This document shows, in pieces, positions 8,213 to 16,872 of a stretch of 64,000 nucleotides of DNA (position 1 is its first letter; every line of letters begins with the position of its first letter). The stretch lies in contig NZ_JASERL010000012.1 of the NCBI RefSeq assembly GCF_030766935.1, forward strand, positions 245,249 through 309,248. Direction: 5' to 3'. Both the position numbers and the translations under genes were made by a program. The stretch is from Streptomyces sp. KL109B (GTDB lineage: Bacteria; Actinomycetota; Actinomycetes; Streptomycetales; Streptomycetaceae). Below the pieces are notes generated by a model. It saw nothing but the letters and a program-made list of their open reading frames with translations, ran no database searches and was not told the origin of the DNA.

Positions 8213-9232
8213 TCAACGGTGGCGACTTTCTCCCGTCCCGTTCGGGGCGAAGAACGACTCCGCGTTTGCGCCGAGAATGCGGGCCCGGTCGGCTTCGGTG
8301 AGGGTGGGGCAGTCGCGGACCACCGCGCCGGGGTCCTGCTCGCCGAGGGGGAAGGGGAAGTCCGTGCCGAGCATCACCCGCTCGACGCCCATCACGTCCA
8401 CCAACAGCCGCAGCGCGCGCGGGTCGAAGACGGCCGAGTCGACGAAGAAGCGGTCGGTGTACGCGGAGGGCGGCTTCGGTGAGTCGGCGCGCACGATGTC
8501 CCGTCGCCGCCACGCGTTGTCCGCCCGCCCCAGCAGGTAGGCGAACGAGCCGCCACCGTGACAGAAGCACAGCCGCAGGGAGTCCGGGAGCCGTTCGAAC
8601 GCCCCGGACAGTGCCAGGTCGAGGATGGTCAGCTGGGTCTCCGCCGCCATCCCGGTCAGCCAGCGCAGCATGTACCGGTCCTGCCGCGCGTCGCCCTGCA
8701 TGTCCCACGGGTGCACGAGGACCGGCATGTCCTCGGCCGCGCAGTGCGCCAGAAACTCCGTCAGGCCGCCGTCGGAGAGCGGGCGTTCGCCGAGGTGGTT
8801 GCCTATGTGCACGCCGCGGTGCCCGGCCGCGCGCGCCTTGGACACGGTCTCGCACGCCAACCGGGTGTCCTGGAGCGGCACTTGGCAGAGCGGAAGCAGC
8901 CTGCCGCCCGACCCCGAACAGTGGTCGAGGATGCGGGCGTTGACCAGCTCGCACCACTCGGCCGCCGCCGCGGGGCCGGCGCCGTAGCCGAACATCAGAG
9001 GCGTCGAGGAGACCGCCTGGCGGTGCACGCCGAGCGCGTCCAGCTCCGCCAGACGGTGTTCGGGTTCCCACAGCGCCTCGGTGACCGGCCGGTACTCCGT
9101 GCCACCGCTCATCATCATCCCGGTGCCGTCGCCGTGGACGCGCAGCCAGGGTTCGCCCGCACCCGCGAGGATGCGGCTCTCGGCTCGGGTCACGCGCGGG
9201 TAGACGTGCGCGTGGACGTCGAAGACAGTCAA
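8213..9232 (-). CDS. nbaD: 2-amino-3-carboxymuconate-6-semialdehyde decarboxylase
   Basis: A 339-residue amidohydrolase-superfamily decarboxylase of the ACMSD type. The metal site is seen in DVHAHVYPR at the N terminus, HPWDMQGD in the middle and GTDFPFPLGE near the C terminus. It removes the carboxylate from the ring-opened product of 3-hydroxyanthranilate, giving 2-aminomuconate 6-semialdehyde and diverting it from spontaneous closure to quinolinate. It is the last gene of the five-gene operon and lies 85 bases after the dioxygenase that makes its substrate. Confidence 0.93.
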   Translation of the reverse strand: MTVFDVHAHVYPRVTRAESRILAGAGEPWLRVHGDGTGMMMSGGTEYRPVTEALWEPEHRLAELDALGVHRQAVSSTPLMFGYGAGPAAAAEWCELVNARILDHCSGSGGRLLPLCQVPLQDTRLACETVSKARAAGHRGVHIGNHLGERPLSDGGLTEFLAHCAAEDMPVLVHPWDMQGDARQDRYMLRWLTGMAAETQLTILDLALSGAFERLPDSLRLCFCHGGGSFAYLLGRADNAWRRRDIVRADSPKPPSAYTDRFFVDSAVFDPRALRLLVDVMGVERVMLGTDFPFPLGEQDPGAVVRDCPTLTEADRARILGANAESFFAPNGTGESRHR

Positions 9233-9317
9233 CTCTTGCTCCGTGGTACTCGGCAGGCCGGGGCGCGGGCCGGGGGCGATCGGACCTCAACCACCGGGCC
9301 CGTACGGCCTGTTGGGA

Positions 9318-9893
9318 TCAGTTGCGGACGCGGGTGCGTGGGCGGAGTTCCTCGGGCCACTCGCGGCCCGGGTGGATCGCGGCGCAGTGCGGGCAGCGGC
9401 GGTCGCCGCCGAAGAACGCCTCGAAGACCGGCGGCAGGTCGTCGACGATCGATTCGAGCTGGATCTCGGAGCGGCTGATCAGGTGGTGGCACTCGGTGCA
9501 GTAGAACTCGATGCCGTCCACCTGCCCGGCCGGCCGGGCGAACTCCACGACCAGGCCGATGGAGTCCGGCTCGGGGCGCTGCGGCGAGTGCCGGACGTGC
9601 GGGGGCAGCAGGAACACATCACCCTCGTTGATCTGCACGTCGACCGGCGGCTTGCCCTCCTCCTCCATGACCCGCAGCACCATGTTGCCGCGCAGTTGGT
9701 AGAAGAACTCCTCGATGGAGTCGTCGTGGAAGTCGGTGCGCTGGTTCGGGCCGCCGACGACGGTCACCATCAGGTCGGCCTCCCGCCAGATCTGGATGTT
9801 GCCGACCGGCGGGCGCAACTGGTCGCGGTGCTCGTCGATCCAGCGCTCGAAGTTGAAGGGGACTCCGTTGCTGAGCTTCGGCAGGACTGCCAT
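9318..9893 (-). CDS. nbaC: 3-hydroxyanthranilate 3,4-dioxygenase
   Basis: A 191-residue cupin extradiol dioxygenase that opens the ring of 3-hydroxyanthranilate to 2-amino-3-carboxymuconate semialdehyde. Iron ligands lie in TDFHDDSIEEFFYQLRGN and LLPPHVRHSPQRP. The bacterial form's second, rubredoxin-like iron site is present as CTEC and CPHC near the C terminus. ATG 9893 has GAGGAG seven bases upstream and is preferred to an ATG six codons earlier. It is a strong anchor for reading the operon as a 3-hydroxyanthranilate pathway. Confidence 0.95.
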   Translation of the reverse strand: MAVLPKLSNGVPFNFERWIDEHRDQLRPPVGNIQIWREADLMVTVVGGPNQRTDFHDDSIEEFFYQLRGNMVLRVMEEEGKPPVDVQINEGDVFLLPPHVRHSPQRPEPDSIGLVVEFARPAGQVDGIEFYCTECHHLISRSEIQLESIVDDLPPVFEAFFGGDRRCPHCAAIHPGREWPEELRPRTRVRN

Positions 9894-9933
9894 GGTGGCG
9901 CTCCTCATCACTGTCCGGTCTGCTGCGACCGGG

Positions 9934-10410
9934 TCACTTTCCGGCGCTGCGGGTCTGGGGGATGTGCGCGGTGCACGCGATCTCGATCAGCAGGTGCGGG
10001 TGCGGCAGTTGGTGCACGGCCACCGTGGTGCGGGCCGGACCGGTCTCGTCGAAGAACTCGGCGTAGACCTCGTTGTAGCCGCCGAAGTCGTTCATGTTCA
10101 CGAGGTACGAGGTGACGTTGACGACGTCGGCCAGGCCGCCGCCGGCCGCTTCCAGGAGGTCGCGGATGTTCTCGACGACCGCCCGCGTCTGCTCCCGGAT
10201 GTCGAGGCTGGTGGTGCCCATCGCGTCGGCGGACGCCCCGGCGAAGGTACCGTCGGGCCGCCGCGAGCTGGTGCCGGAGACGAAGACGAGGTCCCCGGCG
10301 CGGCGCAGGTGCGGGAACCGGCCGCGCGGCTTCGCCTTGCCGGTGACCAACAGCGCGTCGGAGGTGCCTTCCTGACGAGTCGTCGAAGTCGTCGGGGAAT
10401 CCGGAGTCAT
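9934..10410 (-). CDS. nbaF: 2-aminomuconate deaminase (RidA/YjgF family)
   Basis: A 158-residue RidA-family protein with the extended N terminus of 2-aminomuconate deaminases. Family blocks include FVSGTSSRRPDGTFAG, NIRDLLEAAGGGLADVVNVTSYLVNMNDFGGYNEVYAEFF and TTVAVHQLPHPHLLIEI. It converts 2-aminomuconate to 4-oxalocrotonate and ammonia. It starts four bases inside the preceding decarboxylase gene, so the two are coupled. The position beside nbaC, nbaD and nbaE makes this specific assignment secure against the generic RidA role. Confidence 0.9.
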   Translation of the reverse strand: MTPDSPTTSTTRQEGTSDALLVTGKAKPRGRFPHLRRAGDLVFVSGTSSRRPDGTFAGASADAMGTTSLDIREQTRAVVENIRDLLEAAGGGLADVVNVTSYLVNMNDFGGYNEVYAEFFDETGPARTTVAVHQLPHPHLLIEIACTAHIPQTRSAGK

Positions 10411-11189
10411 CGGGTCGCCGCCTCCACACACCCGAGACGGTCCGCCTCGACACGCACCCGCGCGCCGCGAGGCAGCGGCACGGCCGCGGTCGCCGCCCCG
10501 GCCAGCACGATGTGTCCGGGCTCAAGGGCGGTCCCGGCCGCCCCGGCAAGGCGCGCCGCGGCGGCCAGCGAGCGCAGCGGATCGCCGAGGATCGCGGCGG
10601 ACGAGCCGGTGGCGGCGGTCTGCCCGTCGATCTCCACCCGCAGCCCCAGGTCGGCCAGGTCCACGTCCGCCGACGGCGCGTGCCACGGGCCGCAGCCGAA
10701 CGCGGCGGCCGACGCGTTGTCGGCGATCACGTCCGGGAGCGTGAAGTCGAAGCCCTCGTAGCGGGAGTCGAGCACCTCGTACGCGGCACACACCCCGTCC
10801 ACCGCCCGCGCCGCCTCCTCGGGGGAGACAGGACCGGAGAGCCGGTGGCCGATCCGGAAGGCGATCTCGGGCTCGATCCGCGGGTGGACCAGCGCGGACG
10901 CGTCGAGCACGTTCCCGTCCGCGACCCGCATCGCCGTCGAGAGCAGGCCCCAGATGACGTCGTCGATGCCCATCTGCGCCATCTTCGCCCGGCTCGTGAA
11001 GCCCATCTTCACGCCCGCCGCGCTCTCACCCCTGGCCAACCGGCGTGCGAACACGGCGCGTTGCACGTCGTACGCCTGCTCCACCGTGATCGGCGCGCGG
11101 TCGCTGGGGCGGGCGGTCAGTCGGCCCTCCCGGGCCGCGTCGTCCAACTCGGCGGCGAGCGCCGCCGTGTCCACCGTGGATGCCGTCAT
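10407..11189 (-). CDS. nbaG: 4-oxalocrotonate (2-oxo-3-hexenedioate) decarboxylase
   Basis: A 260-residue member of the fumarylacetoacetase-like hydratase/decarboxylase family. Recognisable blocks are VKMGFTSRAKMAQMGIDDVIWGLL, the acidic metal site HPRIEPEIAF and VCAAYEVLDSRYEGFDF. It decarboxylates 4-oxalocrotonate to 2-oxopent-4-enoate. The sibling enzyme, 2-oxopent-4-enoate hydratase, is similar; the order after the deaminase and the absence of a second paralogue favour the decarboxylase. ATGA overlaps join it to both neighbours. The hydratase and aldolase that would complete the route are not in the window. Confidence 0.83.
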   Translation of the reverse strand: MTASTVDTAALAAELDDAAREGRLTARPSDRAPITVEQAYDVQRAVFARRLARGESAAGVKMGFTSRAKMAQMGIDDVIWGLLSTAMRVADGNVLDASALVHPRIEPEIAFRIGHRLSGPVSPEEAARAVDGVCAAYEVLDSRYEGFDFTLPDVIADNASAAAFGCGPWHAPSADVDLADLGLRVEIDGQTAATGSSAAILGDPLRSLAAAARLAGAAGTALEPGHIVLAGAATAAVPLPRGARVRVEADRLGCVEAATR

Positions 11190-12652
11190 CGGGACACCTC
11201 CTCGTCGATCGCGACGCACACGTTCACCGGCTCCGAGAAGAAGTCCAGCGAATGCCCGCCGCCCTCCCGGCCGATCCCGGACGCCTTCGTCCCGCCGAAG
11301 GGGACGCGCAGGTCGCGCAGGTTCCAGCAGTTCACCCACACCGTGCCGACGTCGATCCGGGGCGCGACACGGTGCGCGCGCGACAGGTCCCGCGTCCACA
11401 CGGTGGCGGCGAGCCCGTACCGGCTGTCGTTGGCGAGGCGCAGCGCCTCCTCCTCGGTGTCGAACGGCGCCACGTGACACACCGGACCGAACACCTCCTC
11501 GCGTACGGCGCGGGCCTCGGGCGGCAGCCCGGTGAGCACGGTCGGCTCGACGTAGAAGCCGCCGTCGCGCTCGTCGCCGAACTTCGGCGCGCCGCCGCCC
11601 GCGCGTACCGTCGCCCCTTCGCGCACCGCCAACTCGTAGGAGGACAGCACCTTGTCGCGGTGGGCGGCGGAGATCATCGGCCCGTAGCCGGTCAACGCAC
11701 GCGCCTGCTCGGCGAGGCGCGCCGTGAACTCATCGAACACCGACCGCTCCACGTACACGCGCTCCGTGCACAGGCAGATCTGACCGGAGTGCGTGAACGC
11801 GGAGCGGACCGTGCCCGCGACGGCCGCGTCGAGATCGGCGTCCGCGAACACCAACGCCGGGTTCTTTCCGCCGAGTTCGAACGACACCGGCGTGACATGG
11901 TCCGCCGCCGCGCGCATGATCGCCGAACCGGTCGCCGACTCACCGGTGAACGCGATGGCGTCGACGCCCGGGTGCGCGGTGAGGAACTCCCCGGCGGCGC
12001 CGGGGCCGTGGCCGTGCAGCAGGTTGAACGCCCCGTCCGGCAGCCCCGCTTCGCCGATCGCGGCGGCCAGCAGGGTCGCGGTGGAGGGTGTCTCCTCGGA
12101 CGGCTTGGCGACGACGGTGTTCCCGGCGGCCAGCGCGGGAGCCACCTTCCACGTGAGCAGCAGCAGCGGCAGGTTCCACGGCGAGACGACCGCGACCACG
12201 CCGAGCGGCTTGCGCACGGTGTAGTTCAGTGCCTGCCCGGCGCCGCCGCTCCAGCCCGGTACGTCGGTGGCCCAGGCGTGTTCGGGGCGGCCGTACAACA
12301 GGTCCGCGTAGGCACGGAAGTTGCCGATCGCGCGGGGGATGTCCACCGTGGCCGCGAGGTCGCACGGCTTGCCGGTGTCGGCGGCCTCGGCGTCGACGAA
12401 CTCGTCGAACCGCGCGTCGATCGCGTCGGCGATCCGGTGCAGCGCGGCGGCGCGCTCCTGCGGCGCGGTGGCTCCCCAGGGGCCGTCCGCCGCGGCGCGG
12501 GCGGCGGCGACCGCGGCGTCCACGGTCGCCGCGTCGGCTTCGGGTACGCGGCCGGTCTCGGTGCCGTCCACGGGGTTGATGAGGGGGAATGTCCCGCCGT
12601 CGTCCGGCGGCAGGAACGCTCCGCCCACGTAGTGCGACATACGCATCCGCAC
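11186..12652 (-). CDS. nbaE: 2-aminomuconate 6-semialdehyde dehydrogenase
   Basis: A 488-residue aldehyde dehydrogenase of full family length. The catalytic cysteine lies in HSGQICLCTERVYVERSVF, the general-base glutamate in VSFELGGKNPALVF, and the NAD-site segment is VVSPWNLPLLLLTWKVAPALAAGNTVVAKPSE. It oxidises aminomuconate semialdehyde to 2-aminomuconate. It is the first gene of the operon. The start is uncertain: GTG 12652 has GGAAAGG six bases upstream, with ATG 12646 and ATG 12670 region codons as alternatives. 2-hydroxymuconic semialdehyde dehydrogenases are close relatives, but the operon decides the call. Confidence 0.9.
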   Translation of the reverse strand: MRMRMSHYVGGAFLPPDDGGTFPLINPVDGTETGRVPEADAATVDAAVAAARAAADGPWGATAPQERAAALHRIADAIDARFDEFVDAEAADTGKPCDLAATVDIPRAIGNFRAYADLLYGRPEHAWATDVPGWSGGAGQALNYTVRKPLGVVAVVSPWNLPLLLLTWKVAPALAAGNTVVAKPSEETPSTATLLAAAIGEAGLPDGAFNLLHGHGPGAAGEFLTAHPGVDAIAFTGESATGSAIMRAAADHVTPVSFELGGKNPALVFADADLDAAVAGTVRSAFTHSGQICLCTERVYVERSVFDEFTARLAEQARALTGYGPMISAAHRDKVLSSYELAVREGATVRAGGGAPKFGDERDGGFYVEPTVLTGLPPEARAVREEVFGPVCHVAPFDTEEEALRLANDSRYGLAATVWTRDLSRAHRVAPRIDVGTVWVNCWNLRDLRVPFGGTKASGIGREGGGHSLDFFSEPVNVCVAIDEEVSR

Positions 12653-12836
12653 GGTTCGCCTTTCCGTCACGCGCCTTGGGGTGTGGGGTTCTCGTTTCGG
12701 CGCGGAGCACGGCGGCGGCGTTTCGCCCGGCCGTGATCCGCGTCCCCCTGACGGGGCGCGCTGTCACCCGTCGTCAAGCTGCGCACTCAGCCTGCGGCGG
12801 CCGGGCCATGCCCGTCCAATGCCCTTTGAGGGGCCG

Positions 12837-12858
12837 GGCTTAGCCGTTTGGGCATAGC
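12837..12858 (-). promoter_or_regulatory. candidate LysR-type operator upstream of the nba operon
   Basis: Read on the minus strand this 22-bp stretch is GCTATGCCC, four bases, then GGCTAAGCC. It matches the site at 13858-13879 at 16 of 22 positions and has the same dyad form. It lies about 185 bases before the first nba gene and overlaps the end of the LysR gene. It is probably where the adjacent LysR protein acts. Confidence 0.5.
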
Positions 12859-13814
12859 GCCCGGTGGGGCGGGGTCGGGTCCTGCGGTGCGGCACCCGTG
12901 AGCCGGTCCGCCGCCTCCCGCAACGCGCCCATCAGCGCCTTCGCCGAAGGCCCCATCGGCCGCTGCGCCGCCGTCGTCACACCCACCCGGTGGCCGATCC
13001 GGCCCAACTCCACGGGCAGCGCCGTCAGCCGTGGGTCGTCCCGGCCGATGAGACCCGGCAGCACCGCCACCATGTCGGTCTCCAGAAGCAGCTGCCGCAC
13101 CGTCAGGTACGAGGTGCACTCCACCCGTTCCTCCGGCAGCTCAAGCTCGGAGCGGGCCACGCACTCCTCCAGCTCGCGCCGCAGCACGGTCTCGGTGCCC
13201 GGCAGGATCCACGGGTGTGCGAGCAGGTCCTCCAGCGTGGGCCGGTCCATGCGCGCCGCCGGATGCCCCGCCCGAACCACCACCCGTACCGACTCCTGGT
13301 ACAGCGTCCGGCTGACCGTCCCCGTCGCCGAAGGGCCCACAAGGCGGCCCACGATCGCGTCGAGCCGGCCCGCCTCCAGGTCCACGAGAAGTGTCTCCGG
13401 CGTCGCCTCCCGCACCGACACCGTGAGGCGCGGATGGTGGGCCTTGAGGGCCGCGATGGCGCGCGGCAGCAGCAGGTTGGAACCGGCGAGGTGGGTGCCC
13501 ACGGTCACCGTGCCGCGATCGGCGTCGGCGATCTCCGACACATGTCGCGCCGCCTGCGTGAGTTGCGCGAGGACCGCTCGGGCGTGTTCGGTGAAGGCGG
13601 TGCCGAACACCGTTGGTGTCACCCCGCGCGGGCCGCGCTCGTACAGCTCCACACCGAGGATGGCCTCCAGATCGTGCAGGCCACGTGTCACCACCGGCTG
13701 AGTCACATGCAGCGCGGCGGCGGCCGCCACCACACTGCCCTGCTCGGACAGGGAGTCGACGAGGATCAGATGACGCAGCTTGAGGCGGCCGTCAAGCAGC
13801 CGGGGAAGGTCCAT
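12840..13814 (-). CDS. LysR-family transcriptional regulator of the catabolic cluster
   Basis: A 324-residue LysR protein. The N-terminal helix-turn-helix covers about residues 15-70 (GSVVAAAAALHVTQPVVTRGLHDLEAILGVELYERGPRGVTPT), followed by the two-lobed effector domain. It lies directly upstream of the nba operon on the same strand and divergent from the truncated amidohydrolase. LysR regulators of degradation operons usually sense a pathway intermediate; which one is unknown. Two 22-bp dyads, one at its own promoter and one before nbaE, are the likely binding sites. Confidence 0.9.
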   Translation of the reverse strand: MDLPRLLDGRLKLRHLILVDSLSEQGSVVAAAAALHVTQPVVTRGLHDLEAILGVELYERGPRGVTPTVFGTAFTEHARAVLAQLTQAARHVSEIADADRGTVTVGTHLAGSNLLLPRAIAALKAHHPRLTVSVREATPETLLVDLEAGRLDAIVGRLVGPSATGTVSRTLYQESVRVVVRAGHPAARMDRPTLEDLLAHPWILPGTETVLRRELEECVARSELELPEERVECTSYLTVRQLLLETDMVAVLPGLIGRDDPRLTALPVELGRIGHRVGVTTAAQRPMGPSAKALMGALREAADRLTGAAPQDPTPPHRALCPNG

Positions 13815-13857
13815 AAAGGCGCACCGTAATGCCGTACGAGGTGTCTACGGAAGGGGT

Positions 13858-13879
13858 GGTATGCCCCGATGGCTATACC
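13858..13879 (+). promoter_or_regulatory. LysR-type operator in the lysR/amidohydrolase divergent region
   Basis: A near-perfect dyad: GGTATGCCC, four bases, GGCTATACC, with outer arms GGTAT and ATACC. It lies 44 bases upstream of the LysR start and 114 bases before the truncated amidohydrolase. The half-site GGTATGCCC recurs in inverse orientation at 19350-19358 in the P450/monooxygenase promoter region. Confidence 0.6.
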
Positions 13880-13992
13880 CCCTGGGGGAACAGGCATTGG
13901 CGCACCCCCGGCGACGCCCGGAACCATCGGCGCACACGGCCGACCTGCCCGGTCGGCCGAAACCCCGATGCGGACCCATCCGGGAGGCCCGC

Positions 13993-14692
13993 ATGAGCCC
14001 CAGGCGCACCCTGATCACCGGCGGCCAGGTGGTCACCATGGACCCCGCACTCGGCGACCACCCCGAGGGCGCCGTGCTGATCGAGGACGGCCGCATCGCC
14101 GCCGTCGCCGCCCGCGCCGACGAGTTGGACGGCGCCGACGCCGAACGCGTCGACGCCCGCGGCGGCATCGTCCTGCCCTGCCTGATAGACAGCCACCGGC
14201 ACACCTGGATGGCGCTGCTGCGCGCCGCGTCCGCCGACCAGTCGCTGCCGGAGTTCCTCGCCACCACGTTCTACGGCATCGGCTCCCTCGTCCGCGCCGA
14301 GGACCTGCACGCCGCCTCCACGGTCGGCGCCCTGGAAGCCCTCGACGCGGGCGTGACGACGATCCTGGACTGCTGCGACTGCGTCAATTCCCCCGACCAC
14401 GCCCGCGCGGGCGTCGAGGCGCTGCGCGCGGCCGGGATCCGACACACGTACGCCTACGGCATGCAGGAGTACGACGTCCGGCCGCCCGCCTTCACCGCCC
14501 ACACGCAGCGCGTCGACGACGCCCGCGCGCTGCGCGCGGAACTGTTCCCCGGCGACGACCCGCGGTCCCTGTCCCGGATGGGCGTCCTCTACAGCGACTT
14601 CGGTACGGTGCCGTTCGCGGCCACCGCCGCCGAGATCCGCCTCGTCCAGGAACTCGGCATCCTCGGCGCCTCGCACACCGGCGCCGCCACCT
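13993..14692 (+). pseudogene. truncated AtzA/TrzN-like amidohydrolase (C-terminal half missing)
   Basis: The first ~233 residues parallel the intact amidohydrolase at 22181-23644 almost position by position: MSPRRTLITGGQVVTMD, DSHRHTWMALLRAASADQ, DCVNSPDHARAG, YAYGMQEYD and VLYSDFGTVPF. The similarity stops just after GASHTGAA. The later metal ligands (the HVHCNG and GTDS blocks of the intact copy) are gone, and the frame runs on into the antisense of the next gene. It cannot be a working hydrolase of this family. ATG 13993 has GGAGG ten bases upstream. Confidence 0.85.
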
Positions 14693-14743
14693 CTGCGTGC
14701 CGCCCCGGTCCTGGTTCCGTGAGGGTGGGGCGGCCGGCTGTGC

Positions 14744-14772
14744 GCCGACCCGGTCCTGTGCCGCGGGTCGGC
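14744..14772. terminator. hairpin between truncated amidohydrolase and MFS gene
   Basis: A 9-bp perfect stem (GCCGACCCG with CGGGTCGGC) and an 11-base loop lie immediately past the MFS stop on the minus strand and after the broken amidohydrolase on the plus strand. There is no T tract, as is common in Streptomyces. It may serve both strands. Confidence 0.5.
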
Positions 14773-14776
14773 TCCG

Positions 14777-16012
14777 TCAACGTGGCGCGGCTGTGCGCGG
14801 AGCCGGTCCCGATTCCGTGGCGGACGACGCGTCGGCGTTCGCGGCCCGCTCCCCGCGGGCGGCGAACGCGGCCAGGGCGCAGGCGATCCCGACGGCCGCG
14901 AGCACCGCCCACGCCGCCGGGTACCCCGCCGCCTCCCGGACCGCCCCGAACACCGGCGGCAGCACGAACGAGCCGATCGCCGCCACCGACAGCATCAGCC
15001 CGACCGCCGTCCCCAGGTGCTCGGGCTCGACCCCGGGCGCCCGGCCGGGCGCCGACTGCCACACCGCGAACGTGAAGTTGAACAGGAAGCCGACGGCGCA
15101 GGCCAGCGCCACGAACCCGGCCGTCCCCGACAGCGGCAGCAGCGCCAGGCCCACCCCCATCAGCACCGTCCCGGCCAGGAACGGCACCCGCACCCCGGTC
15201 CGCGCCGCGCACCACCCCGCCGCCAGACTCCCCGGCACCCCGGCGATGCCGATGAGGAACCCGGCCGCGCCGACCGCCCCGCCCGGCAGCCCGCGGTCGT
15301 TCCCGTAGCCGACGATGAGCTGAGAGCCCGTCAAGTAGCCGCCGTACGTGCCGAGGAACGCCACCCCGTACGCCCACACGTTCCGGTTGCCGAGCGCCTG
15401 CCGCAGCCCGGCCCGCTCGATCCGCACCCCTTCGAGCCGGTCCTGTCCTGGCGGTACCCGGAAGTACAGCGCGCAGCCGACCGCAGCCACCACACACAGC
15501 ACCGCGCCGTACGCCAGCGACCAGCGCCACCCGGCGGTGTCCGTGATGCCCGACCACGCGTACAGGCCGAGCGCCGTGCCGGTGGAGAACCCGGCGGCCG
15601 AGACACCCAGCGCGAACGCGTGGAAGCGGCCCTGGAACCACACGCTCACCGCCGCGATCCCGACCGCCGAGAACACCGCCGCGCCCGCCCCGCACAGCCC
15701 GCGCGCGATCAGCAGCAGCGGAAAGTTCCCGGCGAGCGCCGCGCACAGCGCCCCGACCCCCTCGACGGCGAGCGCCGCCGCGAGCACCGTCCGCATCCCG
15801 TAGCGGGTGGCGAGGAACCCGCCGGGTATGTGCAGCAGCCCGTACGCGAGCGCGAACACCGAGATCAGCAGCGCGGTGGCGGCGGGCGTGAGGTCGAACT
15901 CGGCCGCGATGGGCCCGAACCCCGTCGACACGTCGAACCAGTTCACCGTCATCGCCACGAAGCCGAACGTGACGAGGCCGAGCATCCGCCACCTCGTCGC
16001 GGCCGGACTCAC
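14777..16012 (-). CDS. MFS transporter of the aromatic catabolic cluster
   Basis: A 411-residue major facilitator protein with about twelve membrane segments. It starts at GTG 16012 in a GTGA overlap with the formamidase-like gene. Features are the early FDVSTGFGPIAAEFDLTPAATALLISVFALAYGLLHIPGGFLATRYGMRTV region (motif A area GGFLATRYGMR) and a second half beginning near NRNVWAYGVAFLG. The order resembles CynX/NarK-like and anion:cation symporter uptake carriers. Since its operon partners degrade aromatics, import of the substrate is more likely than export. Confidence 0.85.
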   Translation of the reverse strand: MSPAATRWRMLGLVTFGFVAMTVNWFDVSTGFGPIAAEFDLTPAATALLISVFALAYGLLHIPGGFLATRYGMRTVLAAALAVEGVGALCAALAGNFPLLLIARGLCGAGAAVFSAVGIAAVSVWFQGRFHAFALGVSAAGFSTGTALGLYAWSGITDTAGWRWSLAYGAVLCVVAAVGCALYFRVPPGQDRLEGVRIERAGLRQALGNRNVWAYGVAFLGTYGGYLTGSQLIVGYGNDRGLPGGAVGAAGFLIGIAGVPGSLAAGWCAARTGVRVPFLAGTVLMGVGLALLPLSGTAGFVALACAVGFLFNFTFAVWQSAPGRAPGVEPEHLGTAVGLMLSVAAIGSFVLPPVFGAVREAAGYPAAWAVLAAVGIACALAAFAARGERAANADASSATESGPAPRTAAPR

Positions 16013-16872
16013 CGCGCTCTCCCGGTGTCGCGCACCAACTCCACGAGCCGGCCGAACAGTTCGGACTTCGGGTCGGCCAGGTCCAGGAACACGTCGTAGT
16101 GATGCCGGTCCGGCACCACGAGCAGCTCGGCCGCCGCGTGCTCCGCCCACGCCGCCCGGAAGGCGCGGCTCTGTTCCAGGAACCCGGAGCCGTCGCGCTC
16201 CGCCACCGCCACCACGGCGGGCGGGCCGCCGGGGCCGACCGCGAGCAGCGGGCTCAGCGCCGCCGCCCGCTCCCCGTCCAGACCGAGCCACTCGTTGCAG
16301 AACGCGTCGACGAGCGGCCGCAGGTCGAACAGGCCACTGATCGGCAGCGCCGCCTTCACCACGTCCACGGGCAGCCCCGCCGCCTCCTGCCAGCCGGGCA
16401 CCATCAGCGCCCCGGCCAGATGACCTCCCGCCGAACTGCCGCCCACCGTGATCCGCTCCGGGGCGAGGCCGTGCGCGACCCCGCGCCGGTACACCCAGGC
16501 GACGGCGGCCCGTACCTGACGCACCATCTCCTCCAGTGGCGCATCCGGTGCGAGCGAGTAGTCCACCGACACCGTGGCGATGCCCTCGGCGTCCAGCGCC
16601 CGCGCCATGAACGCGGTGTCGAGCCGGGACAGGCGGCGCCAGTAGCCGCCGTGCACGACGAGGAACACCGGGCGCCGCTCGCCGTCGCGGCCCGGACCCC
16701 ACACGTCGAGCAGCTCACCACTGGGCTCGTCGTACGCGATCCCGGGATGCCCGGCGAGTCCCTCCACGGCCTCGTCCGAGCGCTCCCGGTAGGCCCGCAG
16801 CATCCGCGCGAACTCCGCTTCGCTCACCGTGTGTTGCACCTGATACGCGGCGTCCGCGGCCGGGTCGCTCAT
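16009..16872 (-). CDS. alpha/beta hydrolase, kynurenine formamidase / acylanthranilate amidase-like
   Basis: A 287-residue alpha/beta hydrolase. FLVVHGGYWRRLSR carries the HGGYWR oxyanion motif typical of arylformamidases. The nucleophile is in VGGSSAGGH, the acid probably in AERDGSGF and the histidine in PDRHHYDVF. Such enzymes hydrolyse N-formyl- or N-acyl-anthranilates and N-formylkynurenine. It overlaps the Hod-like dioxygenase by four bases, and that enzyme's products are N-acylanthranilates, so it probably frees the amine of that product. Ordinary kynurenine formamidase is the alternative, but no tryptophan dioxygenase or kynureninase is nearby. Confidence 0.82.
   Translation of the reverse strand: MSDPAADAAYQVQHTVSEAEFARMLRAYRERSDEAVEGLAGHPGIAYDEPSGELLDVWGPGRDGERRPVFLVVHGGYWRRLSRLDTAFMARALDAEGIATVSVDYSLAPDAPLEEMVRQVRAAVAWVYRRGVAHGLAPERITVGGSSAGGHLAGALMVPGWQEAAGLPVDVVKAALPISGLFDLRPLVDAFCNEWLGLDGERAAALSPLLAVGPGGPPAVVAVAERDGSGFLEQSRAFRAAWAEHAAAELLVVPDRHHYDVFLDLADPKSELFGRLVELVRDTGRAR

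Noticed and set aside
9934..10410. generic RidA enamine deaminase annotation
   Set aside because: The extended N terminus and position among nbaC, nbaD, nbaE and nbaG make 2-aminomuconate deaminase the better call.
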